Positions 1 through 11,978 of a stretch of DNA of 64,000 bases are shown piece after piece. Origin of the DNA: Marsupella aquatica (taxonomy: Eukaryota > Marchantiophyta); contig OZ316899.1 in NCBI GenBank assembly GCA_973895155.1, positions 6,324,001 through 6,388,000 of the forward strand. Direction: 5' to 3'. Under the pieces are notes generated by a model that was given only the letters and a program-made list of their open reading frames with translations, ran no database searches and was not told the DNA's origin. Positions within the stretch are counted from its first letter, which is position 1, and every line of letters begins with the position of its first letter. The translations under genes and the position numbers were made by a program.

Positions 1-1056
1 CTTAGCAGGCTAAAGAATGTTGTTGTTGACCTAGGGTCAGATATAGTGGATTTGTTCAGATCTTTTAGCATCAGAAAGTAGGCAGCCTCTACAAGCAAGG
101 GGTTTGAGGATGGTTGGTTCAATGAACTGTGTCTTCAATGATACTTTGTTTTGGATTGAGGCCTTTAAAGCCTAGTTTTGATTGTAACAGGATGAGCATT
201 TTATGCACCTTATCTTCTGTCACTTTGTATACTCCACGATTCAGTCTCTCCTTTGTCTGTTGGTCAATATGTGAGCTCACGTCTTGCATAATGCAACAAC
301 GATTGTCAGCCCCCAGTGGTGATTGGAAGTTTGTTCCTCTCATTCAAAGAGCTGTGTACATAAATTTTAATCGGTGATATTCTATCATTTTGTATGGCAA
401 CGACTGAAACTTAGGTCAAAAGCAAGCTAGAGGGGTACTAAAAGGATCTCCACTTTCTCCACCAAAAGGACTTGGGTCCTTGAACTAATTCTCAGAATAT
501 TCTCGAGTGACCAAAATGTGACATGGAAGGGCCCAGATCTGTTTTGTGCCCATCCAAAGGTCAGATTTGAATTTGAGTCCAAATATGCATTGAATGTACC
601 CCTCTAAAGCGAAGTGGTGGCCCCAAAAGCCAGTTGTTAGTGATTAAGGATCTTTGTTTGATTATAGACGCCGGTTTTAGGACGGTTCAGAATTCAAAAT
701 ATCAATTAAGACATCCCAAACTTTATGCTAAATCCAAAACAAGGACTGTTGCAACCACTATTGCTTGATGTCTCCTTTGGAGCTTTGTGACTTATTTTGA
801 ATGTTGCGTCGGACTCTATATCCAAAGCTCAAGGCACAACACACAATGCTTTCAATATTCCCATTCTTGATGAAATGCTTGAAAGAATGCACACGGTCAG
901 GTTTGATGTTGCATTATTTTCAGATCCCTCCTTTCACTTGAGAGTCTTCCTTATTCATGAACAATTCCATTTCGGAAGTTGGAGATAATTAGAGTAGAGG
1001 TGAGCGCATAGAGGGCGGGTGCATACAGAGCTTATTTGCAAGTTCATCAATGAGAG
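1..1056. other. Left edge, no gene recognised
   Basis: No reading frame here shows a family I recognise. Short open frames (for example 797-988) have no recognisable motif. The stretch 411-446 matches, in inverted orientation, the stretch 25302-25337 with only a few differences, so part of it is a dispersed repeat. The block 455-480 carries an AAGGACT/GGTCCTT dyad like that of the minisatellite at 10.6-11.5 kb. Confidence 0.5.
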
Positions 1057-1608
1057 ATGGTGATTCTTAGTAACATAGAAGATGCACTTGAAAGGATAAA
1101 GAGAGAGGCTCGTAACCAAAGAAGGCGTCAGAAATACTACGATCAGTCTGAGAGGAAGAAAAAAGATGCAACCACTCAGTGCAATTGGGAAAATGAGGTT
1201 CTTGCGGATGCAGAGCAGCACTGTAATGACATTCTTGCAGATGCGGAGCAGCAAGGTTCGGATATGCTTGCGGATGCGGAGTTACAATGTGAAAACATGC
1301 TCATTGAGGCAGAGCAAGAAGGGCAGCAATTGCTTCGTGGTGTGAATCAACAATGCGAGGCGCTAAAGATGGCTGCTATGGATGACATACGAGAAATCAC
1401 TGCCCAAGCATAGAGTGAGGTTGCTCCGTTGTTACACACCATGCTTTAAAACTTGCAAGAGGAAGTTGCTCAAGGCAAGGAAAGAGTCTGTGTTTTGAAT
1501 GCAACCATAGGCAGAAGGGAAGCACGTCTCCAAGCATTGAATGCGCAACTCGCAGTGTCTATTGATGAGCCAGAGTTTCAAGTTCATGATATTTGGACAA
1601 GGCTGTAG
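1057..1608 (+). pseudogene. Coiled-coil protein remnant with 13-residue repeats
   Basis: The frame opens at ATG 1057 and runs to a TAG at 1411-1413. The same frame continues past that TAG with coiled-coil-like sequence to about 1608, broken once more by TAA near 1447. Residues about 48-105 repeat a 13-residue unit of the type LADAEQQCxxMxx about five times (39 bp in DNA), which would form a long, acidic, Cys-containing alpha helix. The N-terminal part is basic. No catalytic motif is visible. It lies just upstream of the DDE-like gene on the same strand and could be an upstream exon of it, but no splice link can be shown. Function unknown. Confidence 0.45.
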
Positions 1609-1910
1609 CATTTCGGAGAAGAGACGTGGCAAGGAAACGAGCTCAATACCAAGAGGAGCACCAATCTCGCACCCGCATGAAGAGAACGGGGGTATGTAGT
1701 GACCACGGTGATCCTATCTCAAATCGAAAGCGACAGTGCATCAATAGATTAGTTTCCAATTTCATTAGGGTTTTAATGAGTCGAATGAAAGACCTTAATG
1801 TGGCTGCTAGAAAGCTAGTTTTGGAGAGATTTTGGTTGCACAGTGCTTTGAGATAATACCAGCCTGCAGCGCTTGGGTGTGCAAGGCTAGATGCATCTGT
1901 AGGGTCTGTC

Positions 1911-3508
1911 GTGATTGACCTTGTTAAATCTCTAAAAATTGTGAAATCAGCTAGATGCAAAGATCATCTAGCCATGAAGAGAGCGCTCTTGATATCGCTG
2001 GTAGGAGAGTCCATAGTAGGGAGTAGATACCAGACCTCATTGGCCATAGCTTTGGGTGTCAAACGTAAACATCCACAAAGCAAGTGCAATGAGGAAACAA
2101 CTTGATCAGGATGCAGCATTGAGATATCCTACCGGTGACCAAAAGGTTAGGAGTGACAAGATTTCTATTGAGGTGCGAAAGATTGTGGAACAATACTGGG
2201 AGAGCAATACTCAAATTTCTCCTTGCAAGAAGGATGTGGCCAAACTACGCCTAGGTTTGAAGCAGTACGAGAAGCATTTAAAGCATTGGCTTGAGGATAC
2301 TGAGGTAAATAATTATTTTTTGCTAATAGTATGATCGTGTTGAACCCGTATTCTCTTAAGTGCATGACAGAGTTTCTATGAGTAAGCTGAACCTTACCCC
2401 TTGGCGAATGGATCCTGATTTCATATTGCGTGTCTTGCAGGTTGAGCTCTTCATGAAATTCCAGAATTGGTGCACCGTGGAGGGGAATGGCATTTCTATA
2501 GGTCTCAGATCTTTTCAACAATTAAAGCCATACTATATCCGCACTATGAAGGATAGAATGGTTTGTTGCTGCAAACGACATGTTGAAATGGACCTATTGA
2601 AAGAGGCACTCAACAAGTTCAGGAGACACCAGCACCAAAAGGATTGTAATTGTGAGTGTTCCATATGTAGATCACCCAATGCTTCTTCAGAGGGTCGCAG
2701 TTGTATTGCCTCTAAGTCATCCATTACTTCAATACGAGAATGGATGGAAGGAGCAGTTTGTCCTAAGCTTGAGGGTCAGGAATGGCACCGGAAGAGTTGT
2801 ATTTTTGGTCAGTGTGAGAGATGTGGAGTTCACAAGTTGTCATGGTGTGAATGGAGATGGACATCACAAAGACACCTTATATTGATTGGGAAACCTTTCA
2901 ATACGTGGAGCTAGATGAGAAGACACAGAACAAGAGAGAAAAGAAAAAAGGGACTGCTGAAAGCGCACAGCAGAAGGTAAAGCGCTTGCGGATGGTGCAT
3001 CGAAGAACTTCTCTTCCTGATTTCAAGCTGCACGTACTAGGTACAATGAAGACATTTCTTATTCATAATTTTCGAGCCTGTTGGCGAGCTGTTCAGTCCA
3101 AGCTCTGCCTAAAGACCTTCCCGCGGGGAACTATAGTGTCGTCCATAGACTTTTTTGAGAATTATACGTTCAAGGTCCAGAATGAGATCCAAACTCAGCA
3201 TTGGGATAATAAACAAATTACCTTGTTGATTCTTGTGACATACAGACATCGTGAAGATGTTGAGTCTATTGAGGCTATTGTAGGTAGGTCTGTAGAAATG
3301 GCACAAGACAACACTGGGAATCGAGACATTATAGCTGATTACCATTTTTTCATTAGTGATGACAACACCCATGACACCCTTTTTGTGCAACACTACATGG
3401 ACTCACACGCTGGATGAAGCAAGAGAAAATTTCATTCAAGCACCATTGGGTTTGGTCAGATGGAGCGGCTTCACAGTTTAAGGCTTGCAGGCCTTTTTAT
3501 TATGTCTC
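1911..3508 (+). pseudogene. DDE-like transposase-type gene, 5' portion (broken)
   Basis: Successive frames give a protein of a family I know from many animal and some plant genomes as uncharacterised, transposase-like proteins. Visible parts in order: a basic segment (1911-2100); a segment ending KKDVAKLR at about 2227-2256; a probable GT-AG intron (about 2307-2439, donor GTAAATAA, acceptor TTGCAG); the Cys-rich block around CCCKRH and CNCECSIC (2560-2670); the block SSIDFFENYTF with a candidate first catalytic Asp (about 3142-3174); and HWVWSDGAASQFK (about 3443-3481) with a candidate second Asp. Frameshifts near 2065, 2855 and 3405 break it. The copia element at 3509 splits the exon, and the gene resumes at 9286. 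Assignment to a DDE/RNase H-like fold is inferred from the spacing of conserved acids. Confidence 0.6.
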
Positions 3509-3636
3509 TGTTGTAACCCAGGGTTAAGTCTACCGCAGTCAGGCTAGTCATAACCGCCTAAGTGCCTAGCTACCTAAGGAACCATATGTACTGGTTGGAC
3601 GATGAATGAAGCATTAGTTGTTGACACACCACAACA
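3509..3636 (+). repeat. 5' LTR of copia-1 (128 bp)
   Basis: Direct repeat of 9158-9285, with TG...CA ends. It is followed at once by CGTTATTAGCACGAGGC. The second copia in this window has GTTATCAGCACGATGC at the same place, so this is the likely primer-binding region. It is not the standard initiator-Met sequence TGGTATCAGAGC. At 128 bp the LTR is very short for a copia element. Confidence 0.95.
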
Positions 3637-3979
3637 CGTTATTAGCACGAGGCTCCTTACCTCAATTTTTTTTTCTCCCTTCGTTTTTTTACTCAGATTT
3701 CATAGACGATTCATGACTACCAAAGAATGGAGGAACAGGGCCATGGACTAGGGAGATCGACCACCTATCAATAGATCACCTACATAACCGTTGCGGTGAG
3801 ACAAGGCACCAAAGGCCAAAATCATAAGTGAATCACAAACAAGTACTCAATTGCAAGAGGATGCGGGCGATTAGAACCATCGGGAGAACAAACGCGAGCC
3901 AACACAGAGCTCACCAACTTCGATTTATATAGAAAGAACCACAATACAAAAACATCATTGACCCTACACATTTAATAGG

Positions 3980-6900
3980 ATGTCAATCCCCACGAACCCC
4001 ATCAAAAAACTCCTATTTCAAGCCCTCAGTATCGACGGCGCTAACTACTTATCCTGGACCCTAGACGTAGAAGCACACCTCGCAGCTAAGGATCTCCAGG
4101 ACATGATCATAACAGATGCGGGAACAACTTTATAGCAAAAGGCAAAAGCCTTGATACTAATTCGACACCACTTAAGCGACTCCCTGAAAAGACAATACTT
4201 GAACAAATTCAATCCGCGAATACTCTGGGAGGAGCTTCAATCCCGCTTCGACCACACTTGAACCATTTATCTGCCAGCTGCACAACATGACTGGATTAAT
4301 TTGAGAGTTCAAGATTACAAGACGATCGCAGATTACAATAGCGAGCTATTCAGAATCGTAGCGCAATTGGCAATCTGCGGCCAGCCAGTAAACAACGCGG
4401 AGCAAATAAAAAAGACGCTATCTACTCTACACTTAGCCAATCTAATACTCTCGACGCAATACAGGAATATGGCATTCACCAGATACTCCGAACTAATCGC
4501 CCACATGCTTCTGTCTGAGAAACACCAGCTCCTGTTACTACAGAATGCACAAAAGCGACCCCCCGACACCCTCCCCCCACATACAACTCCAGAAATCAAC
4601 TATATAGAACCACAAAGGGGAGAGGGAACATCTTACCAAGGCCGAGGAGGCAGCAGAGGGAGAGGCCCCTACAGGGGACGAGGAACTAATTTTCAACGCG
4701 GCTGAAAAGGAAACTTCCCACGTGGACGAAGACGAGGCAGATACCGATATAATGGAGGGAGCTTGAGAAACATCTGGAAACGAGATAACAACAACCAGCC
4801 TCGGACAAAGTTCAACCAAGAACAATACAACTCACGAGATAAAATCGAAAACCCTCCTCTCTGTTTTTGCTGTGGAACTAAAGGGTACATCCAAAAAACA
4901 TGTCGAGCCCCTATACACCTAGTGGCACTCTATAAGAAAAGTATTACAACAAATGAACCCGAAACGTATGGAACATTTATGGACTCTACGGAGATCCTAC
5001 CTGAGATAAATATGGCCACAAGGAACCCTATAAAAACACCAGACGGCCCCTCCTACTATATAGTCGATAGCAGGACCTCACATTCTATCTTGAAAAATAA
5101 AGAATACTTCACCCACATAACACCATCACAACGCAAGATAACAACAATAATGGGCCAACATCAATTGGAGGAAGGATATGGACCGGCAACGGTGATTCTA
5201 CCTCGAGGGACAACCATAAAAATACACTCGGCCATTTACGCACCCAAAGCAACGAGAAACCTGATAAGTTTTGGAGATATAAGAGCCAACAACCTGCATA
5301 TAGAGACAGGAACCTCAAATGAACGAGAAGTCCTATACATAACATCCAAGACACCAATGAACAAAGGAATCCTGGAAACACTAGATGCAACCCCTCCCGG
5401 ATTTTATGTCACAAACATACAGAGCTTCCAAACGGAAACTCACAAGAATACTGTTACCAAGACTTGGCATAGGAGGCTCGGCCACCCTGGCCTTAACATG
5501 TTTCAGAGGATTATTAAGCAAACCAAGGGCATACCAACCACGGTACACCCCACATCCATGCAAGAGCCGTGCCTAGCTTGCTCACAAGGAAAACTGATAA
5601 TCCGGCCTTCCCCATCAACAACCGAAAGCCGAATCCCCAACTTTTTGGAGCGAATACACGCTGATGTTTGCGGACCCATAGATCCCCCTAGCGGCCCATT
5701 CCGCTTCTTCCTAGTAGTCATAGACGAGATACCAAATGGTCCCAAATTTCCCTCTTATCTACACGAAATTTAGTGTTCTCACGCCTCATATCTCATATCC
5801 TAAAACTGAGAGCACAATTCCCGGATAACCACATTTGGACACTCAGAGTAGATAACGCAGGGGAGTTTACCTCTAAAACTTTTGAAGAATTTTGTACTGC
5901 TACGGGAATAGACGTACAGTACCCGGTCCCCCACGTACACTTCCAGAACGGGACAACAGAATCCTTGATAAAATGCCTCCAGATAATTGCTCGGCCACTA
6001 TTAATGCAGAGTAACCTCCCCACAACAGCATGGGGACATGCAATCCTCCACCCCGCCACATTGTTGAGCTATAGACCATCAGCATTCAACTCTAGTTCAC
6101 CCCACCACCTGGCATTTGGCAATATTCCAAATGTCTCCCACCTGAGGACGTTTGGTTGCCAAGTAATGGTACCAATCCTGGGCCCCAAGCGAACAAAGAT
6201 GGGCCCTCAGAGGCAACCAGGCATATACACTGGATGCGACTCCACATCAATTATTTGCTACTTGGAACCAACCACGTCCGATGTATTCAAAGCACGCTTC
6301 ATAGACTGCCATTTCTACGAAGACACTTTCCCGAGACTACACACGAAACAGCAAATGGATAAAGACAAGGCGCTCACCTGGCAAATCCAATCTGCATTTT
6401 GGAATGACCCTCGAACCAGCCATTCAGACACAGAAGTTCAACAAATCCTGCACCTCGCAAAGATGGTAGAACAACTACCAGATTCTTTTGCAGACGCTGC
6501 AAAAATGACCAGATCCCATATACCGGCGGCAAATGCACCATCTAGAATACAGATGGAAACTCAACCCCCCACAGTGGCGGTACCAAGAGCCAAGCGAGGC
6601 CGCCCACTAGGCTTTGGAGACAAACAACCAAGGCAGAGGAGGGCAACCCCCTCCAGATAGGCACCAACAATCCAGAGGGCCCCTGCCTCCCCACAGCCTG
6701 AGACACGAGAAGATAACAAAGAAATTGCCATCAACTACGGCAGCACAGGGCATATATGGGACAGACAACAGACAATACTAGATGAACACTTTGCCTTCCA
6801 CATATCTCAACAAATATAAGAAGACTTACCTGACCCAAGGACAATCCCAGAAGCACAAACTCACCCTGACTGGCCAGAGTGGGAGAAAGCTATTCACCTA

Positions 6901-8578
6901 GAATTGGACTCACTTATATCACGCCAAGTGTTTGGCCCAATAACCCCAGCAACACCAGGCACACACCTGACGGGATACAAATGGACCTTTGTGAAGAAGC
7001 GCAATGCAAAGGGGGAAGTGGTTAGACACAAGGCCCGCTTAGTAGCTAAGGGATTTACTCAAATCCCAGGCAGGGACTACGACCTCACATATTCCCCGGT
7101 GATGGACATAATTACTTACCGCTACCTGATCACTTTTTCCTAGTATCACAACTTATCGATGCACCAAATGGACATAGTGACAACCTATTTATATGGCCAC
7201 CTGGATACAATACTTCATATGGAGGCACCACCCAAACTGATACAACGAGCGGAACACCACAGTAAGGGGGAGCCAATACATCAAGAATCACATAAACATA
7301 CACAAAGTACCTTCAACCATGCCAACGCAGCAGTACTTAAGAAAACAGCAAAATCAATAACATTGGAAGCTTCTTTAAAGCAAGAGTTGCAAAAGAAAAA
7401 TCTTACCACACGAACTCGTTTTGCAGTACAAGTACTCCGCTCAATGTATGGCCTGAAACAGAGCGGCCTGACATGGTATAAGAGATTCAAATCAGAAATG
7501 GTAGCAATGGGATTCACGAACGTTGATATAACACCATGCCTTTTTATTAAGCGAGAAGGACACGAATTCATTATCATTGCCATATACGTAGACGACTTGA
7601 ACTTATTTGGCACCAGTAGAATCATGCTGGAAACTATTGAACTACTAAAACAGGCATTTGAGATGAGAGACTTGGGGCAGACTACTTTCTGCCTCGGATT
7701 GCAATTCGAACACTTACCCACTGGAATTTTCCTGCATCAATCTACATATACAAAAAAGATATTGAAGCAATTTAATATGCATCTGGCAAAAGCAGTCCAA
7801 TCTCCTATGGACATTCGTTCCTTGGACAAGGATAAGGACATCTTCCGGAAGAGAAACGAGAACGAGCCACTACTTGGCTCAGAAAAACCATACCTATCTG
7901 CTATAGGTGTGCTAATGTTCCTTGCCAACCAGACCAGACCTGATCTGGCATTCTCGGTGAACTTGTTGGCCCGCCACAGTGCAGCACCAACCATACGCCA
8001 CTGGAATGGCGTTAAGAGAATTTTCCGCTACCTCATAGGTACCATAGATCTGGGATTATTCTACCCCAAGAACGCTACTTACTAACTGGAATGCTGACGC
8101 AGGATATCTATCTGACCCTGAAGATGCCAAGTCACAGACAGGGTACATGTTCTTGATGGGACAAACAGCAATTTCATGGAGGAGCAACAAACAAACGCTC
8201 ACCACGACTTCATCAAACCACTCCGAAATAATTGCTTTATACGAAGCTAGCCGGGAGTGCATATGGTTACAAAACGTGATCAACCACATACATCAAAACA
8301 CTGGAACGCCAAGACTGACCGCACCTACACACGTATACGAAGACAACCGACCATGCGTCGACCAAATTCAAGCAGGTTTCATCAAGGGCGACAGGACAAA
8401 ACACATTGCTCCTAAGTTCTTCTTTACACACGAGCAGCAGAGCAAGAACACCGAAGTACGCTGGATCCCAAGTGAATCAAACTCTGCAGACATGTTTACA
8501 AAATCCCTACCTCCTGCCCTTCACAAAAAGCATGCACATTCCATAGGGTTGCAAAGCCTATCTCAATTACTCAGCTGA
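3980..8578 (+). pseudogene. Copia gag-pol polyprotein, defective
   Basis: Frame from ATG 3980. Gag runs to about 4900 with an RGG-rich segment and a CCHC knuckle reading CFCCGTKGYIQKTC, where the essential His is Tyr. The protease motif reads VDSRTSH in place of DSG (about 5065-5085). GAG-pre-integrase (TWHRRLGHPG, 5461-5490) is followed by an integrase with IHADVCGP, VDNAGEF and the Glu of QNGTTES. Reverse transcriptase includes MYGLKQSG and the YVDD active site (about 7588), and RNase H ends near KSLPP. Lesions include TAG near 4133, TGA near 4258, TGA near 4703, a frameshift near 5725, TAG at 6658, TAA near 6817, TAG near 7141 and a frameshift near 8080. Many of the stops fit C-to-T changes (CAG to TAG, CGA to TGA). 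Confidence 0.93.
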
Positions 8579-9157
8579 ACTAACAGAGCTAGGTATCGCA
8601 GCTAATGTGCTTGCAGCATTCAGGGGGAGATTCGCCCGACTGTAGCCAAAAAACTGCAACTCCGCAGATGTCGATACCTCCCCAACATAAGCCAACGAGA
8701 CACCTCACAATACACAAGCCAGGAATAGATTGACACCAGCATAACGATCGACGGGAGCCATTGAACGATGACAAGACCCTGCAACACAACTCGAAAAGTG
8801 CAACACCATTTCCCGAGGAGCCTTAATGCTCCCAGTACCCCGCATCACAGAGGAAGTAGACACATACATTGTTAGGGCTACGAGCTTACAGGACAAAATG
8901 CCACATAACATTTTCCCGACAAACACACCTTCAAATATCATACTATTTTTACATTAGACCATACACATTAAATCATTTATATAACCTAGAGGGAATGGTA
9001 ATACTCTTTCCCCCCACAAGAAAGGAGGGGGGGTTTTAATGAGATTACATTCCCCTCCTAGGTATAAACTTAAAATAGATCAAAAATAACCATTCCTTAG
9101 AGTAGACTTCAGATGGTGGCAACATTTCCCCCAGGTCATGTTACCCCCAAGGGGGAG
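8579..9157 (+). other. Copia-1 3' untranslated region with polypurine tract
   Basis: About 580 bases between the RNase H stop and the 3' LTR, with no reading frame of interest. The polypurine tract lies at the LTR edge (AAGGGGGAG, 9149-9157). A second purine run at 9019-9033 (AAGAAAGGAGGGG and following G) could act as an additional tract. A pyrimidine-rich run precedes it. Confidence 0.7.
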
Positions 9158-9285
9158 TGTTGTAACCCAGGGTTAAGTCTACCGCAGTCAGGCTAGTCAT
9201 AACCGCCTAACTGCCTAGCTACCTAAGGAACCATATGTACTGGTTGGACGATGAATGAAGCATTAGTTGTTGACACACCACAACA
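9158..9285 (+). repeat. 3' LTR of copia-1 (128 bp)
   Basis: Direct repeat of 3509-3636 with one difference by eye. It is followed by the target duplication GTCTC at 9286-9290. Confidence 0.95.
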
Positions 9286-10397
9286 GTCTCCAGATATTAC
9301 AAGCGACATGGTGCTAGAATGAAATGGTTCTTCCATGCTTCAGGACATGGAAAGGGGGTTGCTGTGAGTTTCTTAACTCTGTCTTTGATCAGTTACTGCT
9401 CTACTTGACCATCATGAACAATCTGATTCAATACTATAGTGAGCTTTCATTGTAAATAGTGAGCTTTACAAATTGCACAGGTGTACATTCATTCACCCTT
9501 TGATTGAATTGTAATTGGTGTGCTTCATTTTAGGATGCTCTTGGTGGTCACATTAAGAGCGGAATAGAGAAGGAGCAGCTGAAAGGAATTCATGGAGCTC
9601 GGTTGGAGAATGCTGCTGATGTGGTTGCTTTTTGCAAAGACAAATTTGCCCTTGGCCAAGAGAAGGAATATGGTGACGTTCAATTGGTGAGATGAATGTT
9701 TTGGGAAATTGGTGCACATGAAGTGAACCGAAGGAAAAAATGGGACTGTGACGCAATCAAGGGAAGTAGAACACTACATTGCTTTGATGGGTTTAGTGAT
9801 CGTCTCTCTACTCTTTTGAAAGTAAGGGATCTTTGTTGCTTTTGTGCTCATTGTGTAGATGATGAACCAGCCAAATGTGAGAACATAGAATGGGTAGGAC
9901 ATTTTAAACTTGAGATGGTGAGAGGAGTACTGCCAATTGATGTGATACCTGACATACACAGCATAGGACTAGGGGAAGGAGGTTCTCAATGGCAAGATGG
10001 CTTTTTGGCAGAATTGGTCCAACTAGGTGACTTTTATGCTGTTGAAGCCAAGCAGCCAAATAAGTGGGGTGCTGATTTCTACGTCCTTCAATGTGAGGAG
10101 GTACTGCACACAATCAAAGAGAGATTTACAGACGGGTATGAGGTGGAGTTTGATGCAGGCGACTTGGCATTGAAGGGAAGGTGGTTTCAACCAATTCCAA
10201 AATCAGAAACCAGATTTGTATTCAATGACACTGCACCCTCAAGCTATACTCATGCAAACTCTGTAGTTCATATTAGGTTTGCTTTGACTCCATGTGAGGT
10301 TGGTCGAAAGGGTGGCAGTAGGATGTACAGCTTAGATGTACATTCTCTAGCAGCAATCTCTGCTTCCTTGACTTCACAAGTCACTGTTGGAACGTAG
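9286..10397 (+). pseudogene. DDE-like transposase-type gene, 3' portion
   Basis: Continues the exon broken by copia-1. Across the target duplication the frame reads on into RYYKRHGARMKW and FFHASGHGKGVA. A clean GT-AG intron follows (9364-9533, 170 bp), after which the frame resumes in phase with DALGGHIKSGIEKEQLKG. The GHGKG...DALGG signature is a hallmark of this family. An in-frame TGA near 9693 (CGA to TGA would explain it) is followed in the same frame by MFWEIGAHEV, IKGSRTLHCF, a Cys cluster (CCFCAHC, near 9837) and a C-terminal domain beginning GDFYAVEAKQ (near 10030). The stop is TAG at 10395-10397. Apart from the TGA this half is well preserved. Confidence 0.65.
9364..9533 (+). other. 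Spliceosomal intron in the DDE-like gene
   Basis: Donor GCT|GTGAGT and acceptor TTTTAG|GAT. Removing 170 bases joins ...GKGVA to DALGG... in frame, which matches the continuous family motif GHGKG-x-x-DALGG. This indicates that the locus evolved as a eukaryotic spliced gene. Confidence 0.75.
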
Positions 10398-10607
10398 ATT
10401 GTGCATGCAGGCGCTACAATGGAGTGAAGTGCTTGGCAATGACTAGTCAGGTATGGTGCCCACAAGTTACATTGTAAACTATAGATTTGCTGTAATTCAA
10501 TCTGACTGCTCTATCCATAGCTTTGCTTTCAATCTAGTGTATGCAAAATATGCTTGCTAGGTCTTAATCAATGTTCAAGTGAGGTATGTAGCTGACAGAG
10601 GAATGAC

Positions 10608-11480
10608 ACGTCCTCACAAGGACTGAATTCCTTTTTCCATCAAGGACTTTAGACCAAATTCCTTTTTGCATGAAGGACTCAAGCCTTGAAAAGGACTTAA
10701 TCCATTTTGTGCGAAGGACTAAAGCCCTGAAAGGGACTTTAATCCTTGTTGTCCGAAGGACTGATGTACTAGACTCCTTTTTGCATGAAGGACTCAGTCC
10801 CAGGAAAGGACTTTAATCCTTGTTGTCCGAAGGACTGATGTACTAGACTCCTTTTTGCATGAAGGACTTAGTCCCAGGAAAGGACTTTAATCCTTTTTGT
10901 CCAAAGGACTGGACTCCTTGTGCATGAAGGACTCAGTCCCACCAAAGGACTTTAATCATTTTCGTCCAAAGGACTACAGGACTGGGCTCCTTGTGCATGA
11001 AAGACTCAGTCCCAGGAAAGGACTTTAATCCTTTTCGTCCGAAGGACTACATGACTGGACTCCTTGTGCATGAAGGACTCAGTTGAATGAAAGGACTTAA
11101 ATCCTTTTATAGGAAGGACTAATATAGGACTCCACTCCATTGTCCGAAGGACTGAAGTACTAGACTCCTTTTTGCATGAAGGACTGAAATCCTTGTTGTT
11201 TGAAGGACTCAAGTCCTAAAATGACTTTACTCCTTTTCCCTTGAAAGGATTCTAACCGTGAAAAGGACTTGAATCCTTTTTGTGCAAAGGAAAGAGCTAG
11301 GTTTTAAGAGTACTACACTTGACGTACACTATTATGTGTGAAGGACTAAATTCTGTCCTGGACTCCTTTTTGTGTGGAGTATCTAATACCTGTTGGCTGA
11401 AGGAGTTATAGGACTAGAGTTCACTCCTTCAAGGTCTGTCTGATTGTCTGAACTCCTTCCCTTCAAGGACTATATTGTCC
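10608..11480. repeat. Minisatellite of AAGGACT / AGTCCTT dyads
   Basis: A tandem, partly degenerate array. The recurring marker GTCC(G/A)AAGGACT starts at 10751, 10825, 10899, 10964 and 11037, giving periods of 74, 74, 65 and 73 bases; flanking units are more diverged. Each unit holds several AAGGACT words and inverted AGTCC/ATCCTTT words, so single strands could form many short hairpins. No coding capacity is evident. The 5' LTR of copia-2 begins 16 bases beyond it. Confidence 0.85.
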
Positions 11481-11495
11481 CTACAAATCCCTTCA

Positions 11496-11632
11496 TGTTG
11501 TAACCTGAGTTAACTAGGATTACGCCTACTCAGGTTAGGTCACACTAACTGCCTAACCACCAGGCTATTGGAAAGCCTATATGTAAGGATATGGAAGGGA
11601 ATGGATATACATTTATTCAATCTATCACAACA
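11496..11632 (+). repeat. 5' LTR of copia-2 (137 bp)
   Basis: Begins TGTTGTAACCTGAG and ends ATCACAACA, sharing ends and general layout with the 128-bp LTR of copia-1. The primer-binding candidate GTTATCAGCACGA follows directly. Confidence 0.85.
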
Positions 11633-11978
11633 CGTTATCAGCACGATGCTGATTTGAATCAAATTTTAAAAAAATTAAAAATCATCTCTCTTTCCTCTTT
11701 TGAGATAGACTGGCAACCTTTTAGGAAAGGATTTATGGCAGGCGAAGGTGCAACGGTGGTCAGATCAATCAAGGGGGATGGAAGGTTATAAATTGACATT
11801 ACACATGAAACGAATTGGACCATTGAGATAAGAAATTACAAATCACCAACTACAATTTGCAATTCCTTTTCTCTCTTTCTCAAATTTCAACAATTGAATG
11901 AAATTGAGATTGGACACCCAAATACAATTGCAAACTTGTGCTTACCAATAAGAAATTATACCACTAGAATCTAGCAAT

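Larger units (their letters stand above)
3509..9285 (+). mobile_element. Ty1/copia LTR retrotransposon (copia-1)
   Basis: Full-length insertion bounded by 128-bp LTRs starting TGTTGTAACCC and ending CACAACA, flanked by the 5-bp target duplication GTCTC at 3504-3508 and 9286-9290. Internal order is gag with a zinc knuckle, protease, integrase, reverse transcriptase and RNase H, as in Pseudoviridae (copia). The two LTRs differ at one base by my reading (G/C in the CCTAAG/CTGCC stretch), so insertion is recent. Nevertheless the coding region has several stops and frameshifts and lost catalytic residues. It interrupts the exon of the DDE-like gene; removing the element plus one GTCTC restores the host frame. 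Confidence 0.95.

Noticed and set aside
9683-9700. GTGAGA as a splice donor in the DDE-like gene
   Set aside because: Sequence after the in-frame TGA continues the family motif without a gap, so a nonsense change is more likely than an intron.
10608-11480. CRISPR-like regular repeats
   Set aside because: Units are contiguous, degenerate and of variable length with no unique spacers, and the genome is eukaryotic. It is a minisatellite.
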